DNA from: Thermoanaerobacteraceae bacterium
GTDB lineage: Bacteria; Bacillota; JADQBR01
Assembly: GCA_017656305.1 (NCBI GenBank)
Contig: JACDOG010000003.1
Location: forward strand, 62,001-126,000
DNA: 64,000 nt
Direction of reading: 5' to 3'
The position numbers were made by a program, and so were the translations under genes. Shown here piece by piece: positions 1-8,275 of the stretch. How positions within the stretch are numbered: the first letter of the stretch is position 1; each line of letters begins with the position of its first letter. The notes beneath the pieces are model-generated. The model worked only from the letters and a program-made list of their open reading frames with translations, made no database searches and was not told where the DNA came from.

Positions 1-366
1 CAGGAACTGGCCGAAAGTTTGGAGATTCCCAAAGACCAGATAATTGAAGCTTTGGAGGCGGTGCAGTCTCCCAGTTCCATCTATGACACGCTTTACAAAG
101 ATGATGGAGACCCCATTTTCGTGCTGGACCAACTGGGTAGCGCCGAGGAGGAAGAAGAAGCCTGGTTTGATAAAATCGCGTTAAAAGAGCTTTTGAAACA
201 GCTGCCGGAAAAACACCGCAAGGTCCTGGTAATGCGTTTTTTCCAGGACAAGACACAGACAGAAGTGGCGGAGGCAATTGGTTTGTCCCAGGTGCAGGTA
301 TCCAGAATTGAAAGACAGGCACTAAAACAAATCCGCCAGTTAATGGCGGACACTAAAAAAAGGTAA
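1..366 (+). CDS. sigF: RNA polymerase sigma-F factor, C-terminal part (5' end outside window)
   Basis: The reading frame is open from base 1, so only the last 121 residues are visible. They cover the end of sigma region 3 and region 4; the region-4 helix-turn-helix is seen around TEVAEAIGLSQVQVSRIERQ. Sigma-F directs early forespore transcription. Sigma-F rather than sigma-G is chosen because a spoVA cluster follows, as in Bacilli and Clostridia where spoIIAA-spoIIAB-sigF precedes spoVA. Nothing indicates truncation other than the window edge. The family (sporulation sigma-70 type) is sure; the F/G choice is inference from context. Confidence 0.85.
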   Translation, partial: QELAESLEIPKDQIIEALEAVQSPSSIYDTLYKDDGDPIFVLDQLGSAEEEEEAWFDKIALKELLKQLPEKHRKVLVMRFFQDKTQTEVAEAIGLSQVQVSRIERQALKQIRQLMADTKKR

Positions 367-382
367 GATGAGATTTGCTGGC

Positions 383-440
383 AATAACAAGTCTTGTGAC
401 TGATTGCAACTGTCGTCTCCGAGGATCAAGACTTGTTATT
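383..440. repeat. 14-bp perfect inverted repeat with 30-nt spacer downstream of sigF
   Basis: The arms AATAACAAGTCTTG (383-396) and CAAGACTTGTTATT (427-440) are perfect reverse complements. No T-tract follows, so it is not a classical intrinsic terminator. It may be an mRNA 3'-end stabilising hairpin or a decayed mobile element end; its function is unknown. Confidence 0.6.
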
Positions 441-482
441 ACTTACTTCCATACTATAAAGTTTGCGCATATCTGGCAATTG

Positions 483-522
483 ACCAAAGTCATTTTTCAC
501 AATGATTTTGGTTATTTTTTTT
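483..522 (+). terminator. Intrinsic terminator after sigF
   Basis: ACCAAAGTCATT (483-494) pairs with AATGATTTTGGT (501-512) with one G-U pair and a 6-nt loop. A run of T follows (513-522, one A). It separates sigF transcription from the dodecin gene. Confidence 0.8.
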
Positions 523-580
523 GTATAGAATTTTGTGCAAGAGACAAAATAAATACAGAAATTTAAAAGGAGGGTTATGG

Positions 581-796
581 ATGCAAGTAAAGGTTATTGA
601 GCTGGTGGGAGAATCACCGTACAACTGGAAGGATGCCGTACAGCAGGCTGTGGCTGATGCTTCCAGGACTTTGCCCAATATTACAGGCGTTGAAGTTTAC
701 AACTTAACTGCAAACGTGCAAAACGGAAAATTACAGGAGTACAAGGCAAACGTCAAGATTGCATACGCCGATGACGGCGGCAATGCTTCAATCTAG
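581..796 (+). CDS. Dodecin family flavin-binding protein
   Basis: A 71-residue protein matching the dodecin family in length and pattern: an N-terminal beta strand (VKVIELVGES), a short helix with the motif SPYNWKDAVQQAV, then two strands with the GVEVYNL and YKANVKIAY blocks. Dodecins are dodecameric cytosolic particles that store or buffer flavins. The start is the ATG at 581, with AAAAGGAGGG 7-15 bases upstream; the longer frame upstream of it has no ribosome site. Terminators on both sides make it a separate small transcript lodged between sigF and spoVA. Whether it has a spore role is unknown. Confidence 0.9.
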   Translation: MQVKVIELVGESPYNWKDAVQQAVADASRTLPNITGVEVYNLTANVQNGKLQEYKANVKIAYADDGGNASI

Positions 797-806
797 TAAA
801 ACGGTG

Positions 807-840
807 AAAGCACCTGCACTTCCAGGTGCTTTCTCTTTTT
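807..840 (+). terminator. Intrinsic terminator after the dodecin gene
   Basis: The stem AAAGCACCTG / CAGGTGCTTT with a 6-nt CACTTC loop is followed by CTCTTTTT. It lies just 3' of the dodecin stop. Confidence 0.85.
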
Positions 841-900
841 GGAACAGAATTAACTAATAACTTCTTTTCATGGGGGAAAACTAATTTTGGAGGTGTTTTT

Positions 901-1389
901 ATGGGTGCAAATGAAGGCAGTCTACTGGACAAACAATTCCAGCAGGTTAAGAAACAGGCACAACAGCAGCAATACCAGCAGATGGCCCAAAGTGTCAAGC
1001 CAAAGCAGACTTGGGTGAAAAATGCGGTAGCGGCATTCCTGGTGGGCGGTTCCATTACCGCTTTTGCCCAGATTATTCAGAATATTTTTCAAAGTGCTGG
1101 TCTGGCGCAAAAGGAAGCCGGTACCGCTACACTCATGATCATGGTCTTTTTGGGGGCCTTTTTCACGGGACTCGGTATTTACGACAACCTGGGTAAGTTT
1201 GCCGGTGCCGGATCTATCGTACCCATTACCGGTTTCGCCAATTCCATAGTTTCTCCGGCACTGGAATTTAAGAGAGAGGGGTTTGTTTACGGTGTGGCAG
1301 CCAAAATGTTTACCATAGCGGGACCGGTGCTGGTATACGGTTTCGTTACTTCTGTCATTATCGGTTTGATAGCTTATTTCTTTCAATAA
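901..1389 (+). CDS. spoVAC: Stage V sporulation protein AC
   Basis: A 162-residue membrane protein of the SpoVA dipicolinic-acid channel, which works in the forespore inner membrane during DPA uptake and germination. A basic, glutamine-rich N-terminus (about residues 1-35) precedes hydrophobic segments near 41-59, 76-95 and 136-161, the usual SpoVAC layout, and length is normal. The start is the ATG at 901 behind TTTTGGAGGTG; the frame extends 75 bases further upstream but that part includes the preceding terminator region. First gene of spoVAC-AD-AEb-AEa-AF. spoVAA and spoVAB, present in Bacillus subtilis, are absent here. Confidence 0.95.
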   Translation: MGANEGSLLDKQFQQVKKQAQQQQYQQMAQSVKPKQTWVKNAVAAFLVGGSITAFAQIIQNIFQSAGLAQKEAGTATLMIMVFLGAFFTGLGIYDNLGKFAGAGSIVPITGFANSIVSPALEFKREGFVYGVAAKMFTIAGPVLVYGFVTSVIIGLIAYFFQ

Positions 1390-1431
1390 TATTGCGTACG
1401 CGATATCAGAACGATAGGAAGGTGAAAAGTT

Positions 1432-2445
1432 TTGCCTGGTGTAAAAAAAGTAGGTCAGAGAACAATTCAGTTTGCCAACCCGCCGGTGGTGATGGCCACG
1501 GCGTCAATTGTCGGTCCCAAGGAAGGTGAAGGACCGCTGGCAGACTGTTTCGATAAGATAGTGCAGGATACTTATTACGGCGAAAAGACCTGGGAAAAGG
1601 CGGAGACCAAAATGCTGGCCGAAGCTGTGGAAATGGTGATCAAGAAGGCCGGCCTGCAGACAGGCGATATTGACTACCTATTTGCCGGCGACTTGTTAAA
1701 CCAGACTATTTCGGCCAATTATGCCGCCCGGCAGCTGGCCATACCGTTTTTTGGCCTCTACGGTGCCTGTTCCACTATGTATGAAGGCACAATCTTGGCT
1801 TCCATTCTCGTGGACGGCGGTTTTGCGGAAAAAGTGGTAGCCGCTACCTCCAGTCACCATAATACGGCCGAGCGGCAGTATCGTTATCCCACGGAGCTGG
1901 GTTCCCAGCGGCCCATGACTGCCCAGTGGACCGTTACCGGTGCCGGGGCCATGCTAATAGCAAAGGAAGGTTCCGGCCCGCGCATCACCCATGCAACCGT
2001 GGGTAAAGTGGTAGACCAGGGGATTAAAGACCCCAATGACATGGGCGCTGCCATGGCACCAGCAGCTGCAGATACCATCATCACGCACCTGCAGGATACC
2101 GGGAGAAAACCCGAGGATTACGATCTGATTGTGACCGGTGACCTGGCTACTGTTGGTAAGGCCCTGGTGGAAAAGCTGACCCAGCAGCAAAACATAGACC
2201 TGTCCAAAAATTATACCGATTGTGGGATTTTAATCTATGACCCATCGCAGGACGTTCATGCCGGAGGCAGCGGCTGTGCCTGCTCGGCAGTGGTTACCTG
2301 CAGTTATTTGCTTGAAGAAATGATTGCTGGCAAGTACAAAAGAATCCTCGGTGTCGGTACTGGTGCACTGATGAGTCCCTGTTCTTGCCAGCAGGGAGAT
2401 TCCATTCCCGGGATAGGCCACGCGGTAGTATTTGAAATGAGCTAA
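1432..2445 (+). CDS. spoVAD: Stage V sporulation protein AD
   Basis: A 337-residue soluble subunit of the SpoVA complex with a thiolase-like fold; the family is known to bind dipicolinic acid. The thiolase-type cysteine sits in GLYGACSTMYEG (Cys113), and the C-terminus has the glycine-rich GTGALMSP block. Length matches the family (about 338). The start is TTG at 1432 behind AGGAAGGTGA. It follows spoVAC by 42 bp and precedes spoVAEb by 25 bp. Confidence 0.95.
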   Translation: MPGVKKVGQRTIQFANPPVVMATASIVGPKEGEGPLADCFDKIVQDTYYGEKTWEKAETKMLAEAVEMVIKKAGLQTGDIDYLFAGDLLNQTISANYAARQLAIPFFGLYGACSTMYEGTILASILVDGGFAEKVVAATSSHHNTAERQYRYPTELGSQRPMTAQWTVTGAGAMLIAKEGSGPRITHATVGKVVDQGIKDPNDMGAAMAPAAADTIITHLQDTGRKPEDYDLIVTGDLATVGKALVEKLTQQQNIDLSKNYTDCGILIYDPSQDVHAGGSGCACSAVVTCSYLLEEMIAGKYKRILGVGTGALMSPCSCQQGDSIPGIGHAVVFEMS

Positions 2446-2470
2446 CAGTATTGAAAAGGAGGAAATTCCC

Positions 2471-2827
2471 ATGTCTATACTATTGGCATTTATTATCGGC
2501 GGGTTAATTTGCGTAATTGGCCAGCTAATTATGGACCTGACGCCTTACAATATTACTCCTGGCCATGTGCTGGTGGGTTACGTCACCATGGGTGCCTTAA
2601 TCAGCAGTGTGGGCCTGTACCAACCGCTGGTAGACCTGGCTGGTGCTGGTGCAACCATACCGCTTAGCGGGTTTGGTCATACCCTGGCCCAGGGTGTCTT
2701 ACAGGCTGTCAAAAGCAAGGGGTTACTCGGAGTTTTCGGCGGCGGCATTGAGGCTACAGCGGTAGGGATTGCGGCTGCAGTGGTATTTGGCTATGTGATG
2801 GCCGTTATCTTTAATCCTCAAGGGTAG
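2471..2827 (+). CDS. spoVAEb: Stage V sporulation protein AE, membrane form (SpoVAEb)
   Basis: A 118-residue, very hydrophobic protein with about four membrane segments and the family motif around PYNITPGHVLVGYV. It is a membrane component of the SpoVA DPA channel in the spore inner membrane. It is preceded by AAAGGAGG and followed after 6 bp by the soluble spoVAEa, the same order as in Bacillus. Confidence 0.93.
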   Translation: MSILLAFIIGGLICVIGQLIMDLTPYNITPGHVLVGYVTMGALISSVGLYQPLVDLAGAGATIPLSGFGHTLAQGVLQAVKSKGLLGVFGGGIEATAVGIAAAVVFGYVMAVIFNPQG

Positions 2828-2833
2828 AAAGCC

Positions 2834-3412
2834 ATGGAGCCGCAGCGGAAGAAAAGGGTAATACTGATTACCGATGGTGACCAGGTAGCCCAGGAAGCAG
2901 TGGAGGCAGTAGCCCGCAAAGTTGGGGGGCGTTGTATTTCCCTGTCCGGGGGCAATCCTACACCGGTAACCGGTGCGGAAATAATATCAGCCATTTTGGC
3001 AACGCCCTATGACCCGGTGCTGGTCATGTTTGATGACCGGGGGCGCAGGGAGCAGGGACAGGGAGAAACCACCCTGGCGGAAGTGGTGCGGAGCGACCAG
3101 ATAGAAGTGCTGGGAGTTGTTGCCGTAGCGTCCAATACCGATCGTATTACGGGGGTTGCCGTGGATTGCTCCGTTACCAATGAAGGAAAGATTATCAATG
3201 AAGCGGTAGACAAGGACGGCTTTCCCCGTCTGGACCACAGCCGGCGCCTGCTGGGTGATACCGTCGATGTTTTGAACCGGCTGGACATACCTATTATCGT
3301 TGGAGTTGGCGACATAGGTAAGATGAGGGGAAACGACCGTGTTTCCAAGGGTGCTCCTATTACCACGAAGGCAGTGGAAGAAATTTTAGCTAGGAGTGGT
3401 TATAATATATGA
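2834..3412 (+). CDS. spoVAEa: Stage V sporulation protein AE, soluble form (SpoVAEa)
   Basis: A 192-residue soluble protein with the nucleotide-like loop RVILITDGDQVAQ at the N-terminus and blocks LSGGNPTPVTG, MFDDRG and the conserved IPIIVGVGDIGKMRGND near the C-terminus, all typical of SpoVAEa. Its biochemical role in the SpoVA complex is not established. The stop overlaps the spoVAF start by 4 bp, indicating translational coupling. Confidence 0.92.
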   Translation: MEPQRKKRVILITDGDQVAQEAVEAVARKVGGRCISLSGGNPTPVTGAEIISAILATPYDPVLVMFDDRGRREQGQGETTLAEVVRSDQIEVLGVVAVASNTDRITGVAVDCSVTNEGKIINEAVDKDGFPRLDHSRRLLGDTVDVLNRLDIPIIVGVGDIGKMRGNDRVSKGAPITTKAVEEILARSGYNI

Positions 3413-4929
3413 CCCATAAGATTGAAAAGAAGATACCGGTTCGTAAAAAACTTAAGGAAAATAAAGCTTGGCTGGATAAACAGTTGGATTTGGACAAAAA
3501 TTTTGATTTGCTATGGCGGGAGTTCAGCATTGCTGACAGGGACGCGGCACTGCTGTTTGTTGACGGATTTGTCAAGGACGATATTCTCCTTTGGATTATG
3601 CGGCGGTTAACTTCCATTGAAAGAGAACAGATCATACCCAACACTTTCAAGAAGATTTTTGAGAAGCAGATTAATTACGTGGAAGTAGAAAGCCTTGATG
3701 ACCTGCACAAGGTAGTGGATGCTATTTTGGCGGGCCCGATTGTTCTGTTTTTTGACGGCATGGACCGGGCCATCGTCATTGATGCCAGAACGTACCCGGT
3801 ACGCAGTCCGGAAGAACCCGACCTGGAGCGAGTGGTCCGGGGTTCCCGGGACGGATTTGTGGAGACGATTGTCTTCAACACGGCGCTAATTCGCCGACGG
3901 GTGCGGGACCCCAAGTTGCGCCATGAATTGATTAACGTGGGCAACCGGTCCAAAACGGATATTTGTATTTCCTACATCGAGGATATCGCTAACCCCGAAC
4001 TGGTGGAAAAGGTGAAAAGCAAGCTGCAGGAAATTGATATCGACGGCCTGCCTATGGCGGAAAAGTCCGTGGAGGAATTAATTACGCCGGGGAGTTTCTG
4101 GAATCCCTTTCCCCGGGTGCGGTATACCGAGCGGCCCGATGTGGCGGCACAGCACCTGATGGAAGGACATATCCTGATAATTGTCGATACCTCACCCAGT
4201 GTGATTATCCTCCCAGCCACGTTCTTTCACCATGTCCAGCATGCCGAGGAATACCGCGAAGCACCGGCTATTGGCGCGTACCTGCGCCTGGTAAGGTTTT
4301 TCGGCATTGTAGCCAGCGTGTTCATTGCGCCGCTGTGGCTGCTGGTTTCCCTGGAGCCCGGGTTATTACCCGAAAGCCTCAAATTTATCGGGCCTACCAA
4401 AGTGGGTAAAATCGGCCTTATGTGGCAGTTTCTCTTCGCACAGCTGGGAATTGATTTGATGCGCATGGCAGCGGTACATACTCCCGAGAGTCTAGCCACG
4501 GCCCTGGGTTTGATCGCTGCTGTGCTCGTAGGCCAGATAGCCATTCAGATCGGCCTGTTCGCGCCGGAAGTCGTGCTGTACCTGGCTGTGGCAGCCATCG
4601 GGTCCTTTGCTACTCCCAGTTATGAATTGAGCCAGGTTAACCGCATGGCAAGAATTTTCCTGCTGTTAGTTACGGGACTGTTCCGCTTGCCCGGTTTTCT
4701 GGTTGGTGCCGGGACGTATTTTTTGATTTTAGCACTGACCAAATCTTTTGGCGTGCCTTATTTGTGGCCGTTAATTCCCTTTGATTACCGTTCCTTAAAA
4801 ACAATAATCGTGCGCTCGCCGGTACCAATCCAAAACCTGCGCCCGGCAGCCTTAAAGCCCAGAGACCCTGACCGCCAGCCGGCCATTGCCATGAAACCGC
4901 AGCCTGACGACCAGAATGACAAGAAATAA
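3409..4929 (+). CDS. spoVAF: Stage V sporulation protein AF (GerA-family spore germination protein)
   Basis: A 506-residue protein: a large hydrophilic N-terminal region (about 1-280) followed by a membrane region with several helices, the GerA/SpoVAF architecture. Family blocks seen are the arginine-rich RGSRDGFVE around residue 146, PFPRVRYTERPD and DTSPSVIILPATFF just before the first membrane helix. It is the last gene of the spoVA operon. The tail is hydrophilic and proline/aspartate-rich. A palindromic repeat lies directly 3' and may end transcription. Confidence 0.93.
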   Translation: MTHKIEKKIPVRKKLKENKAWLDKQLDLDKNFDLLWREFSIADRDAALLFVDGFVKDDILLWIMRRLTSIEREQIIPNTFKKIFEKQINYVEVESLDDLHKVVDAILAGPIVLFFDGMDRAIVIDARTYPVRSPEEPDLERVVRGSRDGFVETIVFNTALIRRRVRDPKLRHELINVGNRSKTDICISYIEDIANPELVEKVKSKLQEIDIDGLPMAEKSVEELITPGSFWNPFPRVRYTERPDVAAQHLMEGHILIIVDTSPSVIILPATFFHHVQHAEEYREAPAIGAYLRLVRFFGIVASVFIAPLWLLVSLEPGLLPESLKFIGPTKVGKIGLMWQFLFAQLGIDLMRMAAVHTPESLATALGLIAAVLVGQIAIQIGLFAPEVVLYLAVAAIGSFATPSYELSQVNRMARIFLLLVTGLFRLPGFLVGAGTYFLILALTKSFGVPYLWPLIPFDYRSLKTIIVRSPVPIQNLRPAALKPRDPDRQPAIAMKPQPDDQNDKK

Positions 4930-4942
4930 TTAAGTTACAAAA

Positions 4943-4999
4943 GGACGGTTCTTTGTGATTTATTTTAAGTTCCCATGGAATTTTCACAAAAAACCGTCC
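4943..4999. repeat. Small palindromic repeat, copy A (GGACGGTT family)
   Basis: The 16-nt arms GGACGGTTCTTTGTGA (4943-4958) and TCACAAAAAACCGTCC (4984-4999) pair with one mismatch around a 25-nt loop. The GGACGGTTCT core recurs in copies B and C (24870-24900, 26117-26153). It lies between the convergent spoVAF and hydrolase genes and could act as a two-way terminator. Confidence 0.7.
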
Positions 5000-5009
5000 C
5001 CATGTGACT

Positions 5010-5762
5010 TTATGTGACTTGTTGCAGCCAGCGCAGGGTAGCGGCGCGCAGTTGTTCCTGGTGCTGCAGGAAGCGGTGGTCGCTGCCTTCAATGAAAAGG
5101 ATGTCTTTGGGTTCTTTGGCTGCCCGGTATAGTTCCTTTGCCTGGCTGACGTTTACCAGTTCGTCGTTGGTACCGTGGATAAAAAACAGTGGTATCGGTG
5201 GCAGTGCGGCAACGATTTTTAAGACATCGTACTTGATAATGTCCTGGTAAAAACCGGGTTTTAATGATAAGGTGCCAAACTCATCTGTAACATGGATGGG
5301 TTTTCCTTTTTTAAGCTGTTCCCAGTATGTTCCCATGCCTTCACGAAAAGTATCCTCCAAGTTCCAGGGCGTACCCCAGGTGCAGATTCCTTTAATTCTG
5401 CTGTCCCGCGCGGCCCGGCAGAGGGCTGTGGTGCCGCCGAAACTGCGCCCAATGATGATAAACCGTTTGTAGCCTTGCTGTTCCAGGCAGTCCAGGGCCG
5501 CACCCAGGTCGTCTATGTAGTTGGTCAGTGTGGTATCGGCAAAATCTCCCTCGCTTTCTCCCGTTCCAGAAAAATCAAATAAAAGCGTTGGATAGCCTTC
5601 ATCACTTAAAATTTTTGCAAATTCGGTACCGCGGCCGCTGCCCTCCTTGCTGCCGCGAAAACCGTGACAGATATTTACGGCAAGTCCGTTTTGGGAAGCA
5701 GCTGGGTAGAACAGGCCGCACAACTGCTGCCGGCGGCTATTGTGAAAGTAGACTTGCTGCAT
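5010..5762 (-). CDS. Alpha/beta hydrolase (serine aminopeptidase/esterase type)
   Basis: A 250-residue cytosolic alpha/beta-hydrolase. The nucleophile elbow GRSFGG (Ser107), the acid in HGTNDELV (Asp200) and the histidine in GSDHRF (His229) form a complete triad, and HGFRGSKEG supplies the oxyanion region. The substrate cannot be told from sequence; the family includes short-acyl esterases and lipases. The start ATG at 5762-5760 is preceded on the minus strand by GGGAGGGG. Monocistronic and convergent to spoVAF. Confidence 0.85.
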   Translation of the reverse strand: MQQVYFHNSRRQQLCGLFYPAASQNGLAVNICHGFRGSKEGSGRGTEFAKILSDEGYPTLLFDFSGTGESEGDFADTTLTNYIDDLGAALDCLEQQGYKRFIIIGRSFGGTTALCRAARDSRIKGICTWGTPWNLEDTFREGMGTYWEQLKKGKPIHVTDEFGTLSLKPGFYQDIIKYDVLKIVAALPPIPLFFIHGTNDELVNVSQAKELYRAAKEPKDILFIEGSDHRFLQHQEQLRAATLRWLQQVT

Positions 5763-5931
5763 GATACCCCTCCCGTTCTTAAGATAAACCCCATCATCTT
5801 CTTAATTTTTACATTATAACATATTAAATTTTTTATTTGAGCCGCAAAATGACAATTTTGAAAACTGAAAAAACATCAGCAACCGTGCCAGACATAACTT
5901 TTGGGCGCGGGCTTTTTTCTTACCCGGTATA

Positions 5932-5960
5932 TTGAAAAACCGGATTTGGCATGATATTCT
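5932..5960 (+). promoter_or_regulatory. Sigma-A type promoter of the fur/znu operon
   Basis: TTGAAA (5932-5937), a 17-nt spacer and TATTCT (5955-5960). The -10 box lies inside the left palindrome of the candidate operator at 5954-5982, which fits repression by the downstream Fur-family protein. Confidence 0.6.
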
Positions 5961-5982
5961 TAAATAAGAATATTTCTTATTT
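5954..5982. promoter_or_regulatory. Two interlocking palindromes, candidate Fur-family operator
   Basis: ATATTCTTA-AA-TAAGAATAT (5954-5973) and AAATAAGAA-TAT-TTCTTATTT (5962-5982) are both perfect inverted repeats and share TAAGAA. AT-rich palindromes of this size over a -10 box are typical binding sites for Fur/Zur/PerR dimers. A further copy of the TGAGAATATTTC word lies at 6004-6015. Assignment to the regulator encoded at 6037 is inference. Confidence 0.6.
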
Positions 5983-6036
5983 GCATATATTTTTCTTCTT
6001 TGGTGAGAATATTTCCTACCTGGGAGGCATAACTAT

Positions 6037-6450
6037 ATGGCTGTGCAGGAAATTTTACAGGTCATGAAGGATAAAGGGTGCAAGATTACGCCGCAGAGAA
6101 GGCTGTTAATTGAAATACTGCACGCAGGAAGACATAAAACTGCGGAGGAAATTTATAATGAGGTTAAGGAAAAGCAGCCCAACGTGGCTTTCGGCACGGT
6201 GTATCGTAATCTCAGCATTTTAAAGGAACTGGGTTTGATAAGAGAACTAGATTTTAAGGACGGCGGTAGTCGCTTTGAACTAGCGCAGCACCATCACCAC
6301 CACCTGGTTTGTTTGGGGTGTGGTAATGCCATTGAACTGGACATGTGTCCCTTACAGCAGCATGTGAAAAAGGCAGTGAGCGAGCATGACTTTCAAATTG
6401 CGGGCCACAGTTTTAAAATTTACGGCTATTGTCGGGCCTGCCGCAAGTAA
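6037..6450 (+). CDS. Fur-family metal-responsive repressor, probably Zur
   Basis: A 137-residue protein with an N-terminal winged helix (ITPQRRLLIEIL, then GTVYRNLSIL) and a C-terminal dimer/metal domain. The structural zinc cysteines are Cys92-X2-Cys95 and Cys132-X2-Cys135, and HHHHH at 85-89 belongs to the sensing site. Zinc rather than iron or peroxide sensing is inferred from the znuACB genes that follow at once (29 bp to znuA). Overlapping palindromes over the promoter suggest autoregulation. A PerR or iron-Fur role cannot be excluded by sequence alone. Confidence 0.85.
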   Translation: MAVQEILQVMKDKGCKITPQRRLLIEILHAGRHKTAEEIYNEVKEKQPNVAFGTVYRNLSILKELGLIRELDFKDGGSRFELAQHHHHHLVCLGCGNAIELDMCPLQQHVKKAVSEHDFQIAGHSFKIYGYCRACRK

Positions 6451-6479
6451 TGCTGTCCGGGAATTGGGGAGGAATCAGG

Positions 6480-7463
6480 ATGAAAAAGCTGGCTGTGATA
6501 CTGATAGCTGCAGCATTAGTGATACTTGCTTTTGGGTGCGGTGCTCCCGGGCGGGAGAGCGGTGCTGAACCGGGGGGTACCGGGAATAAGCTGGTTGTTT
6601 ACACCAGTTTTTACCCGCTTTATGATTTTACCAGTAAAATCGGTGGGGAAAAAGTTACGGTTAAATCAATTGTGCCGCTCGGGGCGGAGCCGCACGGGTT
6701 TGAACCGTCACCTAAGGATATTATAGCGGTGTCGGAAGCAGACGTGCTCCTTTACGTGGGGGCCGGTTTGGAGAACTGGATAGATAAAATTATTGCCAGT
6801 GTAGAAAGCAGCAATCTTGTAAGTGAGGAGCTTTCGAAATATGTGAAACTGCAAAAGTTTGCTGAGATTACAGATTACGACCGGCATGGTCACGTAGGAG
6901 AACAGCAGGGGATAGCAGTGGAACGTGCGGAAGCGGGGTATGACCCGCACATCTGGCTGGACCCAGTACGGGCAAAGAGGATTAGTCAGGTGATAGCCGA
7001 GACTTTAATTAATGCTGACCCGGAAAATGCCGGTTATTACAGGAAAAATTATGACGCGCTTGCTGCCAGGCTGGATAAACTGCACTGGGATTATCAAGAA
7101 GGACTAAAAAAGCGTACTAGCAATATAATTATTACTACTCACGATGCGTTTGGCTACCTGGCAGAAAGGTATGGCTTGGAAAGTTACAGCATCATGGGTA
7201 TTTCGGCAAATGCTGAACCTTCTTCCAAGCAGATGATACGGCTGGTTGAGTTCTGCAAGCAGTATGGGGTGAAAGTTATTTTTAGCGAATCCCTGCTTAA
7301 CACGCGGGCATCGCAAGTGCTGGCAGCGGAAGCCGGTGTTGCAGTGCTGCCTCTTCATTCTATTGCCGGGCTGACCAGGGAGCAACTGTTAGCTGGGGAA
7401 GATTATTTCTCGCTGATGTACAAGAATTTGGCCAGCCTAAAAACCGCTCTGGGATGTGATTGA
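6480..7463 (+). CDS. znuA: Zinc (or manganese) ABC transporter substrate-binding lipoprotein
   Basis: A 327-residue cluster A-I solute-binding protein. The signal peptide ends in the lipobox LAFGC (Cys20), so the mature protein is membrane-anchored. Metal ligands expected of the family are visible in GAEPHGFEPS, DPHIWLDP and TTHDAFGY, and a short His-containing loop (DRHGHVGEQ) is shorter than the long His-rich loops of classical ZnuA. The start is ATG 6480 behind GGGGAGGAA. Operon with the regulator, znuC and znuB. Zn versus Mn specificity is inferred from the neighbouring Fur-family regulator. Confidence 0.9.
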   Translation: MKKLAVILIAAALVILAFGCGAPGRESGAEPGGTGNKLVVYTSFYPLYDFTSKIGGEKVTVKSIVPLGAEPHGFEPSPKDIIAVSEADVLLYVGAGLENWIDKIIASVESSNLVSEELSKYVKLQKFAEITDYDRHGHVGEQQGIAVERAEAGYDPHIWLDPVRAKRISQVIAETLINADPENAGYYRKNYDALAARLDKLHWDYQEGLKKRTSNIIITTHDAFGYLAERYGLESYSIMGISANAEPSSKQMIRLVEFCKQYGVKVIFSESLLNTRASQVLAAEAGVAVLPLHSIAGLTREQLLAGEDYFSLMYKNLASLKTALGCD

Positions 7464-7464
7464 T

Positions 7465-8208
7465 ATGACGGCAGATCTAATGGAATTTAAAGGCGTGTCT
7501 TTTAAATATCCCAACGGTCCGGTGGTGCTGGAAAACATATCGTTTAAAATACGCAAAGGAGAATTTTACGGCCTGGTTGGGCCTAACGGCGCCGGGAAAA
7601 GTACTTTGTTGAAACTGATGCTGGGCAGTTTAAAGCCAACCAAGGGTGAAATCATTTATCATGATTTGGAAATAAAGCGGTATCGCAAAAAGGGTAAGAT
7701 CGGGTATCTTTCTCAGGAAGCGAGAAACTTCAATCCGCAGTTTCCCGGTACCGTGAGCGAGGTGGTGCAGGCTCAACTGGCGGTATTTAGCCGGGATAAG
7801 AAAAAGCTGCAGGCAAGAGTCCGTGAAACGCTGGAGCAGGTGGGCTTGCTGTCTAAAGCTGACCAGCCTATCGGGAAGCTGTCTGGTGGTCAGCAGCAGC
7901 GGGCCTTACTGGCAAGGACATTGGCTGCGGAACCGGAAATAGTGATTTTGGATGAGCCGTTGACCGGAATCGATGTCCAGTCCCAGCGTATTATTTACGA
8001 TGTTTTGCATCATTTTAATAGGCACCGCGGGAAAACAATTATCGTGGTTTCTCATAACCTGTCCTTGTTGGTAAACAGCACTGCCAGGATCTTACTGGTG
8101 GATAACGGTAGAGTTACTTTTTGCGATAACACTAATCTTAACGACAAACTACCTGTGCCGGTTCAAGGCCGGCAAAGAAGCTCAGATTTAAAGGAAGCAT
8201 TTTTTTAG
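7465..8208 (+). CDS. znuC: Zinc ABC transporter ATP-binding protein
   Basis: A 247-residue ABC ATPase with Walker A GPNGAGKST, the Q-loop in LSQEARN, signature LSGGQQQR, Walker B VILDEPLTG and the H-loop VVSHNLS. The best start is ATG 7465, 1 bp after the znuA stop; an in-frame GTG at 7456 would overlap znuA but has a worse Shine-Dalgarno distance. It energises the ZnuB permease at the inner face of the membrane. Confidence 0.92.
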   Translation: MTADLMEFKGVSFKYPNGPVVLENISFKIRKGEFYGLVGPNGAGKSTLLKLMLGSLKPTKGEIIYHDLEIKRYRKKGKIGYLSQEARNFNPQFPGTVSEVVQAQLAVFSRDKKKLQARVRETLEQVGLLSKADQPIGKLSGGQQQRALLARTLAAEPEIVILDEPLTGIDVQSQRIIYDVLHHFNRHRGKTIIVVSHNLSLLVNSTARILLVDNGRVTFCDNTNLNDKLPVPVQGRQRSSDLKEAFF

Positions 8209-8275
8209 AGAGTGCCATAGGTGATGCTGTTCGGAATATTATTTCAAAGGATTCCAGTACATGGAGGCAGCTGCT

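Noticed and set aside
1384-1386. Antisense frames over spoVAC, spoVAD, cbi and liv genes
   Set aside because: They are long only because of the codon pattern of the real + strand genes; none has a ribosome site or family pattern.
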